From positions 508,787-572,786 of the forward strand of contig NZ_JAQRMY010000003.1 in assembly GCF_028613635.1 (NCBI RefSeq): a DNA stretch of 64,000 nt. The letters are read 5' to 3'. The notes beneath the pieces were generated by a model. The model made no database searches. It saw only the letters and a program-made list of their open reading frames with translations, and was not told where the DNA came from. Below, piece by piece: positions 29,142 through 38,576 of the stretch; positions within the stretch are counted from its first letter, which is position 1, and each line of letters opens with the position of its first letter. The translations under genes and the position numbers were made by a program. The stretch is from Devosia sp. ZB163. GTDB lineage: Bacteria > Pseudomonadota > Alphaproteobacteria > Rhizobiales > Devosiaceae.

Positions 29142-30074
29142 ATGGTGAAAGACAGCTTGATCGCGGAGCTCGGGCAGCTCGTCTCCGAGGCCCGCAATCC
29201 TCGTACCATGCAGATCGACCTGATGGGAGCCGCCGACATCGTTGCGGCCATGAATCGCGAGGATCGCGACGTGGCGGTGGCGGTCGAGCAGGTGCTGCCG
29301 GCCGTGGCGGCGGCAGTCGAGCGCATCGTCGAGGCCTTCCGGTCCGGTGGGAGGCTCATCTATTTCGGTGCCGGCACGAGCGGCCGGCTCGGCGTGCTCG
29401 ACGCTTCGGAATGCCCGCCGACATTCGGCGTGCCCGACACCATGGTGGTGGGCATCATCGCCGGCGGCGATCGCGCCCTGCGCCATCCGATCGAGGGCGC
29501 CGAGGACAGTCCGCAGCAGGGGCGTGACGATCTCGCCGCCCGTTCCCTTTCAGCCAAGGATGTCGTGGTCGGAATCGCGGTCAGCGGCCGTACGCCCTAT
29601 GTCATCGGCGGGCTGGAGTATGCGCGCCAGGTCGGCGCCACCACCGTCGCCCTCTCGTGCAACCCCGACTCGACCATCGCGAAGATAGCCGACATTGCCA
29701 TCTCGCCGCTGGTCGGTCCGGAAGTCCTCACCGGCTCGACGCGGCTCAAGTCCGGCACGGCGCAGAAGCTCGTCCTCAACATGCTGTCGACCGCCAGCAT
29801 GATCCGCATCGGCAAGTCCTACGAGAACCTGATGGTCGACGTGTCGGTGAGCAACGAGAAGCTCGCGGCGCGGGCCACACGCATCATTGTCGAAGCCGTC
29901 GGCTGCCCGAACGCTCAGGCAGAAGAGTTGCTGGCGCAGAGCGGAAACGACGTGAAGCTCGCCATCCTCATGGGTCTCACCGGCATGCCGCAGGCCGAAG
30001 CGGAAGCGGCGCTCAGGCGCGAGGACGGCTTCCTGCGCCGCGCGCTGATCGCGCATCCCGGGGCGGCCGGGTAA
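29142..30074 (+). CDS. murQ: N-acetylmuramic acid 6-phosphate etherase (MurQ)
   Basis: This 310-residue protein is close to the family's usual length. [20 protein letters not shown] is nearly invariant in MurQ and carries an active-site glutamate in a SIS-type fold; [17 protein letters not shown] is a second family block. It cleaves the lactyl ether of MurNAc-6-phosphate to give GlcNAc-6-phosphate and D-lactate. I chose ATG 29142; an in-frame TTG at 29085 is rejected because it is part of the promoter's -35 box. It is co-transcribed with the serine hydrolase 20 bp downstream. Confidence 0.93.
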   Translation: MVKDSLIAELGQLVSEARNPRTMQIDLMGAADIVAAMNREDRDVAVAVEQVLPAVAAAVERIVEAFRSGGRLIYFGAGTSGRLGVLDASECPPTFGVPDTMVVGIIAGGDRALRHPIEGAEDSPQQGRDDLAARSLSAKDVVVGIAVSGRTPYVIGGLEYARQVGATTVALSCNPDSTIAKIADIAISPLVGPEVLTGSTRLKSGTAQKLVLNMLSTASMIRIGKSYENLMVDVSVSNEKLAARATRIIVEAVGCPNAQAEELLAQSGNDVKLAILMGLTGMPQAEAEAALRREDGFLRRALIAHPGAAG

Positions 30075-30094
30075 CGACACGGGGGAGGGGGAGC

Positions 30095-31102
30095 ATGGCG
30101 GATCCAGAGTTGCAGAAGCGGTTCGATGCCGCCTACGCGCCTCTCGAGCAGGCGATCGACAGCGGCCGCGTGCCGGGCGGGGTGCTCGGCATCATCGACC
30201 TGAAGCACGGCCGGATCGTCGACGCGAAAGGCTCGGCCTGGGTCGTGCCGGAGCGGCGGCCGATGACGGTCGATACGTGGTTCGACCTCGCCTCGCTCAC
30301 CAAGGTGCTGTTCACCACGCCGCGCATCCTGGCGCTCCACGCGGCCGGGCGGCTCGACCTCGATGCGCCGCTGACCTCGGTCATCCCCGACTTCAGGCAG
30401 TTCACGCCGGAGGCCTGGGAGCGGAAGGTGACGTTCCGGCAGTGCCTCGGCCACCAGACCGCATTCCCCAACGACGTCGCCATCTTCACCTATGGCGAGA
30501 ACCCGCGGCTGCTGCGCAACTTCGTGCTGCAGCACCGGTGGGAGGCCGTGCCCTCGATCTATACCTGCGTCAACTTCATCCTGCTCGGCATCGCACTCGA
30601 GCGCCTCGAAGGCAGGATGATCCGCGAGATGGATCCCGGCCCGGGTTTCGCCTTCTCCGCGGCGCCCGAGCAGGCGGCAGCCACCGAGTTCTGCACCTGG
30701 CGCGACCGGATCGTGGTGGGCGAGGTGCATGACGAGAACTGCGCCGCTTTGCAGGGCGCGGGCAATGCCGGGCTGTTCGGCACGGTCCACTCGGTGCTCG
30801 ACGCGGCAGAGGCGCTGCTGCGCGGCGACGCCGCCGGTGATCCGCTGGTGAAGCTGCAACGCGCCCCGCTCGGCGCGACCCGCACGCATGGCTGGGAACG
30901 TCCCTATGTCGGCTGGACCGGCGGCGATGTGGCCAATGCCTCAACCATCGGCCACACCGGCTTCACCGGCACCGGCCTCTGGATCGATTTCGACAATCAG
31001 CGGGCGTGGACGCTGCTGACCAACCGCGTGCACCCGAGCCGCTATTCCGACAGCGGCATCCTGCAACTCCGCCGCGCGGTCGGCGACGCCGTCAACGCGT
31101 AG
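30095..31102 (+). CDS. Beta-lactamase-fold serine hydrolase in MurNAc locus
   Basis: The 335-residue protein starts at ATG 30095 after GGGGGAGGGG. It has the class C beta-lactamase/PBP fold: S67-L-T-K70 is the nucleophile motif, YTCVNFILLG is a variant of the Tyr-x-Asn region and HTGFTGTG is the third motif. No signal peptide is visible, so it appears cytoplasmic. A beta-lactamase-like gene also neighbours murQ-murR in Bacillus subtilis, where it is part of a muropeptide-recycling operon. A role in trimming imported or recycled muropeptides is plausible but unproven. Confidence 0.82.
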   Translation: MADPELQKRFDAAYAPLEQAIDSGRVPGGVLGIIDLKHGRIVDAKGSAWVVPERRPMTVDTWFDLASLTKVLFTTPRILALHAAGRLDLDAPLTSVIPDFRQFTPEAWERKVTFRQCLGHQTAFPNDVAIFTYGENPRLLRNFVLQHRWEAVPSIYTCVNFILLGIALERLEGRMIREMDPGPGFAFSAAPEQAAATEFCTWRDRIVVGEVHDENCAALQGAGNAGLFGTVHSVLDAAEALLRGDAAGDPLVKLQRAPLGATRTHGWERPYVGWTGGDVANASTIGHTGFTGTGLWIDFDNQRAWTLLTNRVHPSRYSDSGILQLRRAVGDAVNA

Positions 31103-31332
31103 GTCATAGCACTCACCGGCGGTGCTCGAGGCGGGGCCAGTCGGCCTCGCATAGCGCCTGTTCTGCGTCTTTCCCGAGCGTCCGAGGCTGCCCTCCGTCC
31201 AATTTATTCAAAGGAGCATTCCTCCCAGAACGCTTTCTGAAGGGGTGCGTGCGATAGCTGCCACCCGCCTCACGGAGATGAGGGAACCGCTGCGGTCCCC
31301 GTCCACGCCAAGAGCAACCTGGAGGCGGCATT

Positions 31333-33072
31333 ATGACATCGAAACCACTGGCCCGGAGCCTTGCGGCTCTGACGGCCACTGCCATGCTGACGGCAGCCGT
31401 GATGCCGGCATCGGCGCAAACCACGCCTGACAGAGCCCCGTCGGCCGAACGGCCGAACATCCTGTTCATCATGGGCGATGACATCGGCTACATGCAGCCG
31501 AGCATCTATCACCGCGGCCTGATGGTTGGGGAGACGCCGAACATCGATCGCATCGGCAACGAGGGCGCGCTGTTCACCGATTACTACGCCGAGCAGAGCT
31601 GCACCGCCGGGCGCAATGCCTTCATCACCGGCATGCACCCGTTGCGCACCGGCATGATCCCGCCGCAGCTGCCGGGCAGCCCCTCCTATCTCCGGCCGGG
31701 AACGCCGACGATTTCGAAGTTCCTGCACGACCTCGGCTACAACACCGGCGAGTTCGGCAAGAACCACCTCGGCGACCACACCGATGCGCTGCCGACGGCG
31801 CATGGATTCCAGGAATTCTGGGGCTATCTCTATCACCTCGATGCCATGCAGGGGGTGAGCTTCCCCGACATCAACAAGAGCCCGACCGAGCAGACGGTCG
31901 CTCCGCCGTGCAAGAACACCCCGGTTCCGGGGATGACGGAAGTGGCCGGCGCCGTCGATCCGGCGACGACCATCTGCCTGATGCCGCCGCGACCCGTGAT
32001 GTTCTGCACGTCCTCGGACGGCACGGCCGCCAACCAGACCTGCAAGGATGAGGGTCCGCTGACGCTCGAGCGCTCCAAGACCATCGACGAGGAGATCTCG
32101 GCCAAGGTCATCGACTTCCTCGACCGGAACGATCCGTCCACGACCAACAAGCCGTTCTTCGTCTGGTACAACCCGGCCCGCATGCACATCACCACCGTGC
32201 TGTCGGACAAGTACTACAACATGGTCGGCGAGATCGGCGGCAAGGACTGGGGTGTCAACGAAGCCGGCATGAAGCAGATGGACGACAATATCGGGCTCGT
32301 CCTCGACAAGCTCGAGGCGATGGGCCAGCTCGACAACACCATCGTCGTCTTCACCACCGACAACGGCGCCGAGACGCTCAGCTTCCCGGATGGCGGAACG
32401 ACTCCGTTCAAGGGCGGCAAGCTCACCACCTGGGAAGGCGGCATGCGCGCGCCGATGGTCATCCGGTGGCCCGGGCACATCGAGCCGGGCACGGTGAAGA
32501 ACCAGATGTTCGCTTCGCTCGACTGGTTGCCGACCTTGGTCGAAATCGCCGGCGGTCCGAAGGGGAACGACCTGAAGGCCCAGATCGAGAAAGGCGAGTA
32601 TCCCGGTATCGTCAAGACCACGCTCGACGGCGTCAACCAGCTCGCCTTCCTCGAAGGAGATGCCGACTCCGCCCGCAACACGTTCTTCTACTACTCGGGC
32701 AAGGACCCGTCGGCGGTTCGCTACAAGAACTGGAAGATGTACTTCGCCATGGTGTCGGACAGTCCGGAAGGCTTCCTGACCGGCGTGATCCCCTATCACT
32801 GGACGCAGGTGGTCAACATCAAGCGCGACCCGTTCGAGACCTCGGTCGGATCGCAGCTCAAGACCCTGTTCGGTCAGGCCGGCGCCCTTGCCGGGCCGCT
32901 GACCGCCTATGTCTATGACTGGAACATGCTGCCCATCGGCCAGGCCCTGTGGCTCAAGGAACTCGAGAGCTACAACACCTACCCGCCGATGCAGGACCCG
33001 GCCAGCTACAACCTGGACCAGGTGCTGGCCCAGGTGAAGGCCATGAACTCGGCGCACCGCGCCGGCGAGTAG
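31333..33072 (+). CDS. Exported arylsulfatase
   Basis: This 579-residue protein has a signal peptide ending ASA-QT (residue 28). The sulfatase fold shows metal ligands in IMGDDIGY (Asp49, Asp50), the formylglycine motif C90-T-A-G-R (CxAxR type), GKNHLGDH and the later TTDNGAE metal site. It should hydrolyse sulfate esters in the periplasm; activity needs formylglycine generation by an enzyme encoded outside the window. CTGGAGGCGG precedes the ATG. The 230 bp upstream holds no gene. Two exported hydrolases follow, so the group seems devoted to periplasmic ester breakdown. Confidence 0.9.
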   Translation: MTSKPLARSLAALTATAMLTAAVMPASAQTTPDRAPSAERPNILFIMGDDIGYMQPSIYHRGLMVGETPNIDRIGNEGALFTDYYAEQSCTAGRNAFITGMHPLRTGMIPPQLPGSPSYLRPGTPTISKFLHDLGYNTGEFGKNHLGDHTDALPTAHGFQEFWGYLYHLDAMQGVSFPDINKSPTEQTVAPPCKNTPVPGMTEVAGAVDPATTICLMPPRPVMFCTSSDGTAANQTCKDEGPLTLERSKTIDEEISAKVIDFLDRNDPSTTNKPFFVWYNPARMHITTVLSDKYYNMVGEIGGKDWGVNEAGMKQMDDNIGLVLDKLEAMGQLDNTIVVFTTDNGAETLSFPDGGTTPFKGGKLTTWEGGMRAPMVIRWPGHIEPGTVKNQMFASLDWLPTLVEIAGGPKGNDLKAQIEKGEYPGIVKTTLDGVNQLAFLEGDADSARNTFFYYSGKDPSAVRYKNWKMYFAMVSDSPEGFLTGVIPYHWTQVVNIKRDPFETSVGSQLKTLFGQAGALAGPLTAYVYDWNMLPIGQALWLKELESYNTYPPMQDPASYNLDQVLAQVKAMNSAHRAGE

Positions 33073-33088
33073 CGCCTGCTCCTGAAAC

Positions 33089-33117
33089 GGGGAGGCTGGC
33101 ACACCGCACGCCTCCCC
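33089..33117 (+). other. Intercistronic hairpin after the sulfatase gene
   Basis: GGGGAGGC (33089-33096) and GCCTCCCC (33110-33117) form an 8-bp stem with a 13-base loop. No T-run follows, so read-through into the next gene is expected. Confidence 0.5.
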
Positions 33118-33134
33118 CACCGGAGACTCCAATC

Positions 33135-33887
33135 ATGCCTAGATCGCTTGACGGACGGGAAGGCACGTCCATGCCCATCCAGATGAAGTTGGTCGCCGTG
33201 CTCGTCGTCTGCCTCGGCTTCCTGGCCGCCCTGGCGGGCGTTACGCAGGCAGCCGACAACCCGGTCACCGCCATCGACATCGCGCTCGAGCCGGATGCGA
33301 CGATGATGAAGCATGCCGAGGCGGCGAATGCGCAACTGCGCGAGGTCAATCCCAAGGGCTACGCCCTCGATGCGTCGCACGCGCCGCACATCACGATGCT
33401 GCAGCGCTTCGTCAATACGGCCGACCTCGACAAGGTCTATGCCGCGGTCGGCGACGTTCTCGCCGGCGAGCAGCCGGCCGGATGGTCCCTCGATGCCTAC
33501 AAGTATGACGGCGCCGTCTGGAACGGCGAGGGGCTCACCGTCATCCTCGTCAAGCCGACGCCCGAACTCATCGCGTTCCAGCAGAAGCTGATCGACGCGG
33601 TCGCCCCCTTCACGGTCGAGACCGGCACCGCCGCGGCCTTCTTCACGACGCCGGAGGAGCCGGACATCAACCAGCAGACGATCGACTACGTGACCACGTA
33701 CGTGCCGGAGTCGAGCGGCGACAAGCTCGCGCCCCATGTCACGGTCGGCGTGGTTCCCCCCGACTACATGAAGAAGCTGATCGCCGAGCCCTTCGACGCG
33801 TTCACGTTCTCGCCCTCGGCGCTGTCGGTCTACCAGGTCGGCAATTTCGGCACGGCCCGGAAGAAGCTCAACGCGTGGGAGTTCTAG
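33135..33887 (+). CDS. Exported 2H phosphoesterase-superfamily protein
   Basis: The protein is 250 residues from ATG 33135 (GGAGA upstream) or 238 from ATG 33171, which gives a more typical signal peptide (MKLVAVLVVCLGFLAALAGVTQA, shown here only as a hydrophobic run at 18-39). Two HxT motifs define the family: H85-I-T87 (APHITM) and H201-V-T203 (APHVTV), the paired catalytic histidines of 2H/LigT-like phosphoesterases. Relatives act on 2'-5' RNA or cyclic phosphates in the cytoplasm; an exported version is unusual. It sits between the sulfatase and a periplasmic HAD hydrolase (3 bp gap). Confidence 0.78.
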   Translation: MPRSLDGREGTSMPIQMKLVAVLVVCLGFLAALAGVTQAADNPVTAIDIALEPDATMMKHAEAANAQLREVNPKGYALDASHAPHITMLQRFVNTADLDKVYAAVGDVLAGEQPAGWSLDAYKYDGAVWNGEGLTVILVKPTPELIAFQQKLIDAVAPFTVETGTAAAFFTTPEEPDINQQTIDYVTTYVPESSGDKLAPHVTVGVVPPDYMKKLIAEPFDAFTFSPSALSVYQVGNFGTARKKLNAWEF

Positions 33888-33890
33888 CAG

Positions 33891-34937
33891 ATGAGAAAGC
33901 CGACAAAGGTGCAGCATCACTGGGCGTTCGGATGGGCTGCGCGGCTCGCATTCGCCGCCATCCTCGCGACAGTCGCGGCGACTTCGGCCTATGCGCAGAC
34001 CGATCCGTTGCCGTCCTGGAACGAAGGCGTCGCCAAGACGGCCATCATCGACTTCGTGAAGGACACGACCGATCCCGCGAGTGCCGAACTCGTGCCTCCG
34101 GAGGAGCGGATCGCCACCTTCGACCAGGACGGCACGCTCTGGGTCGAGCATCCGATGTACAGCCAGATCGTCTACGTCCTCGACAGCGTGCCGGCGCTGG
34201 TCAAGGCCAAGCCGGAACTCGCGGAGAAGGAGCCGTTCAAGACCGTCCTCACCGGAGACCTGGAGGCGATCGCCAAGCTTCCCAAGGAGCAACTCGAGGA
34301 CCTTCTCTCCGAAACGCTGACCGGCATGACGGTGGACGTGTTCCAGCAGAACGCCGCCGCGTGGATGGCACAAGCCAGAGATCATCGTTGGAAGCGGCCG
34401 TACAACGAACTGACCTACCAGCCGATGCAGGAGGTGCTGCAGTACCTGCGCGACAATGGCTACAAGACCTACATCGTCACCGGCGGGGGCCAGGACTTCG
34501 TCCGCAGCTACGCCGAAAAGACCTATGGCATCCCGCCCGAACAGGTGATCGGCAGTGCCAGCGGGGTCACCTACGGCTACGACAAGGACGGCAAGCCGAT
34601 CCTCACCAAGGATCCCAAGCTCCTCATCAACGACAATGACGCCGGCAAGCCCGAGAGCATCCACCTGATGATCGGGCGCCGTCCGCATGCCTCGTTCGGC
34701 AACACCGCCGGCGACCAGCAGATGCTGGAATACACCGCCGCAGGCGATGGCCGGCGCCTTGCCATGCTGATCCTCCATGACGATGCGGAGCGTGAGTACG
34801 CCTACGGCCCGGCCCAGGGCCTGCCCGACACCAACATCGGCGCCTTCTCGCAGGCCCTCTACGACGAGGCGATCAAGGACGGCTGGATCGTGACCAGCAT
34901 GAAGAACGACTGGAACCGCATCTTCTCGTTCGAGTGA
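33891..34937 (+). CDS. Exported HAD-superfamily phosphatase-like hydrolase
   Basis: This 348-residue protein has a signal peptide ending AYA-QT (about residue 36). HAD motif I is FDQDGTLW (Asp78 nucleophile, Asp80), motif II is IVTGGGQDF and motif IV is FGNTAGDQQM. It is probably a periplasmic phosphomonoesterase of the haloacid dehalogenase fold. The gene starts 3 bp after the 2H phosphoesterase stop, so the two proteins are made together and may act in sequence on one phosphodiester, first opening it and then removing the phosphate. That order is inferred. Confidence 0.82.
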   Translation: MRKPTKVQHHWAFGWAARLAFAAILATVAATSAYAQTDPLPSWNEGVAKTAIIDFVKDTTDPASAELVPPEERIATFDQDGTLWVEHPMYSQIVYVLDSVPALVKAKPELAEKEPFKTVLTGDLEAIAKLPKEQLEDLLSETLTGMTVDVFQQNAAAWMAQARDHRWKRPYNELTYQPMQEVLQYLRDNGYKTYIVTGGGQDFVRSYAEKTYGIPPEQVIGSASGVTYGYDKDGKPILTKDPKLLINDNDAGKPESIHLMIGRRPHASFGNTAGDQQMLEYTAAGDGRRLAMLILHDDAEREYAYGPAQGLPDTNIGAFSQALYDEAIKDGWIVTSMKNDWNRIFSFE

Positions 34938-34972
34938 GCTCGCTTCGGCGGCGCCGGGATCCCTGAGGAGCG

Positions 34973-35407
34973 ATGACCGGTTCGATTCTGGTGCAGATCG
35001 TCTGGGCTGGTGCCGCGATCGCGGTGGCGATCGCCATCCAGTTCACCGGCCTCGTCCTCATCGCCCGGGTGCTCAGGCGGTGGCAGGCGTTCGGCCAGTC
35101 AGCACGCCCCCACTGGCGCGTCATAGCGCTGGGCGTGGTCACCTACCTGCTGTTCATGCTGCACCTCATACAGATCGTCGCCTATGCGCTCGTCTACTAT
35201 GCGATCGGCGCCATCCCCACGCTGCGGTCGGCGCTCTACTTCTCTGCAGCGACCTTCACGACGATCGGCGGCACGCAGGTGCGGACGGAAGAGCCCTGGC
35301 AACTGTTCGCCGCCCTCCAGGGATTGAGCGGCATCGTGCTGGTCGGCGCCTCTGTCTCGTTCCTCGTCGCCATTGTCCACCGCATGCATTTCTGGGCCGA
35401 CGATTAG
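34973..35407 (+). CDS. Small channel-like membrane protein (two-TM potassium-channel type)
   Basis: The 144-residue protein has a first hydrophobic span at about 5-33, a second at about 50-77, a re-entrant pore-like stretch ALYFSAATFTTIGGTQ (87-102) and a final span at about 112-136. The pattern matches the ion-channel domain family. The selectivity filter, normally TxGYG-D, reads TTIGGTQV, so potassium selectivity is doubtful. It follows the HAD gene by 35 bp. It might instead be an anion or non-selective pore, or a non-conducting relative. Confidence 0.65.
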   Translation: MTGSILVQIVWAGAAIAVAIAIQFTGLVLIARVLRRWQAFGQSARPHWRVIALGVVTYLLFMLHLIQIVAYALVYYAIGAIPTLRSALYFSAATFTTIGGTQVRTEEPWQLFAALQGLSGIVLVGASVSFLVAIVHRMHFWADD

Positions 35408-35622
35408 CTCGCGAGTTGAAGGGCGCGCCTGCTGTGTCAGCCCTTCGATCAGTTCGGTCACGGCGGCTATCTATATCGGGCGATACGCAGGTAGGCTGGC
35501 TGAATTGTCTTTGATTCGCAGTCGTTAGGCACTCGCCGATACTGCGGGTGGTCGTAGTCGTTCCGTTCATTTTTCAAGCCGTTACGCATCGACTGCCGAT
35601 GCGCTCAAAGTTGGTCAGCGCG

Positions 35623-38406
35623 ATGTCTCCCAAAGCCCCGATCCGATGCGCCCATGGCGCCTTCGTACTTGCCTTGGCATGCCTTGCCACGGGGAATGCT
35701 GCTGCGGCGACGTTCACCGTCACGTCCAGCACGGACGACGCGACAGGGGCGGTGGTGGGGACGCTTAGTTGGGCGATCACCCAGGCCAATACCGGGTCGG
35801 GCCACACCATCGTTGTACATGACAGCGTTACCAGCATTACTGTCAGTGGAACGCTGCCCGCCTTGAGCCAGGCGAGCACTGTCGTCACCGATGGCAGCGT
35901 CGCCCTCATCGGGAGCGGGCTATCCGGAACAGGTTCGGTGGTTATTGCATCGGGCAGCACGCTCAGCGGCGAGACCGGAGCGGACTACGGGAACTTTGCA
36001 AACTGGACCCAGCCAATGGGCGGGGCCAGCGGCGGTATCGTGCTTGGTTCCGGACTGAGCGTCAGCAACCTTGGTACCGTGACCGGCGGCAAGGGCGGCG
36101 ATGGCGGCGATAACGTAACCCCGTCCGATTGGTATTCCCTCGGCGCGCATGGCGGCCCGGGCGCGGACGGGAGCACGGCCCTGTCCGGCACCGGTTTCGT
36201 GCTCGACAATGCCGGCCAGATCGTCGGAGGCGAAGGCGGCGAAGGTGGACACGGGGCCGGCGGGACGACGATGCCGGGCAGTGGAGACTACGGTGGCGCA
36301 GCCGGCGCCGGTGTCGGCGGCGACGGCTTCGTTCTCTACAATTCGGGAAGCATCACAGGGGGACTCGGTGGCATCGGCGGCCTTGCCGGGACGACGCCCT
36401 ATGCCGGCCCGCCCGCGACCGACGGCGCCAACGGAGTGGGCGTGCTGTCGTCGGGTGGCGCGACCATCTTCAATAGCGGCACCATCGCGGGCGGTGGGAC
36501 GGGACCGACGCGTGCCAACGCCATGGCCTTGTCCGGTGGCGGCAATACGCTGGTGATCGAGGCCGGCGGAAGCTTTGTCGGCAACGTGGTGAGCACGAGC
36601 GGCGCAGGCGCCGATGGCGACGCGCTGGTGCTGGGAGGCGATGTCGATGCGATCGGCGGGAACTGGTTCGATCTTGGCAGCATCGGCGCCGCGGCGACGT
36701 TCCGAGGGTTTGCCAGTTTCGGAAAGTCGGGTGCGAGCACCTGGACGCTGACCGGAAGCGGGCAGCAGGACTGGAGCGTCGGTTCCGGCACGTTGCTTGT
36801 CGATGGCACTGCGGGCAGTGCGCTTGTCTATTCCGGTGCGACCCTGGGGGGCAGCGGCCAGCTTGCCGATATCGTGGTGCGGAGCGGCGGCATCCTGGCG
36901 CCGGGCAATTCGATCGGGACGCTCCAGGCATCGGGCAATGTCAGTTTCGCCGCCGGCTCGACCTACGAGGTCGAAATCGCCGGCGACGGCACGAGCGATC
37001 GCGTTCTGGCCGATACCGTCACCATCGATGGCGGAACGGTGGAGGTTGCGGCTCTCGACGCCAGCACAAGCTATCTGGACGGCACCACCTATCGCATCGT
37101 CGACACGACCGATGGGCGCACGGGCCGCTTCTCCGGCGTCTCCACGCGATCGGCCTTCATCGTGCCGGTCCTCGTCTATGACGATGCCAACGCAGTCGAC
37201 CTGAGCATCTTCCTCGCGCCGGTGCTGTTCCGGCCGGTGGCCCAGTCCGCCAACCAGCGCGGTACCGCGGCGGCATTCGAGGATTTCGACCAGACTTCCG
37301 GCTCGGACGCGCTTGCCGTGTTCAACCAATTGCTGCTGTCGTCGTCCGACGAGGCGCAGCGAGCCTTCGATCTTGCCTCGGGCGAAGTGCATGCCGACGG
37401 CCAGCATGTCATCGACCAGACGTTCTCGCTGTTCTCGGCGACGCTGGGTGCGCCCAGGAGCGCCGGATCGACGCAGACCGCGACCCTGAGCTATGGCCCG
37501 GAGCCGGGGACGGCCGTGGCCAGCCTGCTGGCGATCGATGCGGCGGACGTCGCGCCCGAGTCGCGCCAGTTGCTGTGGCTGACGCCGATGGCCGGCCGGG
37601 GCATGGTCAGTGCCGATGGCAATGGCGGCGATCTCGCATGGCAGTCAGCGGGCCTCGGCGGCGGCTACGAAGGCTGGACGCAACTGGGGGGCGGCGACGC
37701 CCGGTTCGGGGTCGGCCTGGGCTACCTTGCCTCGCACGGCTCGGCACTCGGAGGCCTGTCCGTCATGGATGGCCGCGGCGGCAATGCCGGTCTTTACGGC
37801 GACTGGGCCAACGGTCCGCTGTCGCTTGGCGGAACGCTGTCCTATGGCGCCGCCCACGTCGCGACCAGCCGTGACATCGTGATTGGCGGCCTCAGCCGCA
37901 CGGCGGTGGCCGACTACTGGACGCAGGCGCTCGGCGGAACGCTGGAGGCCGGCTACGACCTGCCGCTCGGGGACAGGTTCGTCCTGACCCCCACGGGCAC
38001 GGCCGAGGCCGGATGGTCGCACAGCGGCGGCGCCACCGAGACCGGGGCAGGGTCCCTGAACGCCACGATCGAAGCATCCGACGCCTGGCAGCTGGACGTC
38101 GGGATCGGCGCCGCCCTGGCGCACCGGGTCGTGCTCGACGAGGCCGGCGAACTGACGCTGCGCGGCAAGGCGCTGTGGATGCACGGCTTCGGCGACACCG
38201 CCGGCGAGCGGACGGTGTCCCTCGCCGGAGGCGGTGATCCGTTTGCCGTGCGCAGCGCGGCGACCGATCGCAATAAAGTGCGGCTCGGCATCGGCGCGGA
38301 CCTGCTGGTCGGGGGGACGTCGACCGTCTCGCTGGACTATACGGGCCAGTTCTCGCGAGACCAGCACAGCCACATCGGCCAGTTGGGGCTCAAGGCGGCG
38401 TTCTAG
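35623..38406 (+). CDS. Autotransporter with beta-helical passenger domain
   Basis: The protein is 927 residues from ATG 35623, chosen because it gives a clean signal peptide (cleavage near NAAA-AT); in-frame starts at 35599 and 35548 are possible and no start has a clear ribosome site. The passenger (about 30-640) is glycine/serine-rich with repeated short beta-strands and the ILAPGNSIGTLQASGN segment common before autotransporter repeats. The last ~270 residues form an autotransporter beta-barrel ending in the terminal phenylalanine (GLKAAF) needed for Bam insertion. It should place an adhesin-like or enzymatic passenger on the cell surface. Passenger function is unknown. Confidence 0.85.
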   Translation: MSPKAPIRCAHGAFVLALACLATGNAAAATFTVTSSTDDATGAVVGTLSWAITQANTGSGHTIVVHDSVTSITVSGTLPALSQASTVVTDGSVALIGSGLSGTGSVVIASGSTLSGETGADYGNFANWTQPMGGASGGIVLGSGLSVSNLGTVTGGKGGDGGDNVTPSDWYSLGAHGGPGADGSTALSGTGFVLDNAGQIVGGEGGEGGHGAGGTTMPGSGDYGGAAGAGVGGDGFVLYNSGSITGGLGGIGGLAGTTPYAGPPATDGANGVGVLSSGGATIFNSGTIAGGGTGPTRANAMALSGGGNTLVIEAGGSFVGNVVSTSGAGADGDALVLGGDVDAIGGNWFDLGSIGAAATFRGFASFGKSGASTWTLTGSGQQDWSVGSGTLLVDGTAGSALVYSGATLGGSGQLADIVVRSGGILAPGNSIGTLQASGNVSFAAGSTYEVEIAGDGTSDRVLADTVTIDGGTVEVAALDASTSYLDGTTYRIVDTTDGRTGRFSGVSTRSAFIVPVLVYDDANAVDLSIFLAPVLFRPVAQSANQRGTAAAFEDFDQTSGSDALAVFNQLLLSSSDEAQRAFDLASGEVHADGQHVIDQTFSLFSATLGAPRSAGSTQTATLSYGPEPGTAVASLLAIDAADVAPESRQLLWLTPMAGRGMVSADGNGGDLAWQSAGLGGGYEGWTQLGGGDARFGVGLGYLASHGSALGGLSVMDGRGGNAGLYGDWANGPLSLGGTLSYGAAHVATSRDIVIGGLSRTAVADYWTQALGGTLEAGYDLPLGDRFVLTPTGTAEAGWSHSGGATETGAGSLNATIEASDAWQLDVGIGAALAHRVVLDEAGELTLRGKALWMHGFGDTAGERTVSLAGGGDPFAVRSAATDRNKVRLGIGADLLVGGTSTVSLDYTGQFSRDQHSHIGQLGLKAAF

Positions 38407-38576
38407 TGCTGCCAGGCCAGGAGCTCAGGAGAGGCCCAGTCCTGCACGCAGTCCGTCGTGTAGGCTACGGCGCGACCGCGGCCGTAAGCGCCGAGCACGA
38501 TCAGCGGGTCGCCCATCGCGGTGTAAGCGATGATTGGGCGTGACGCGGCTGCAGCGAAGACATGCGGGATGCGCAG
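38403..38576 (-). pseudogene. 3' remnant of a glutamine amidotransferase-like gene
   Basis: The minus-strand frame reads a stretch containing DPLIVLGAYGRGRAVAYTTD and then WASPELLAWQH before TAG. This matches the C-terminal end of the large glutamine-amidotransferase-like family (typical pattern DPLL-GxYGKGRxxAFTSD-W). Upstream the frame stays open only briefly and loses similarity, with no start codon context, so most of the gene is gone. Its stop codon overlaps the autotransporter stop on the other strand. The 323-bp gap 38407-38729 holds nothing else that I can recognise. Confidence 0.6.

Noticed and set aside
35710-36600. Glycine-rich repeats in the autotransporter passenger considered as a tandem DNA repeat or CRISPR-like array
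   Set aside because: Repeat units are irregular in length and only similar at protein level; no constant spacer or repeat is present.
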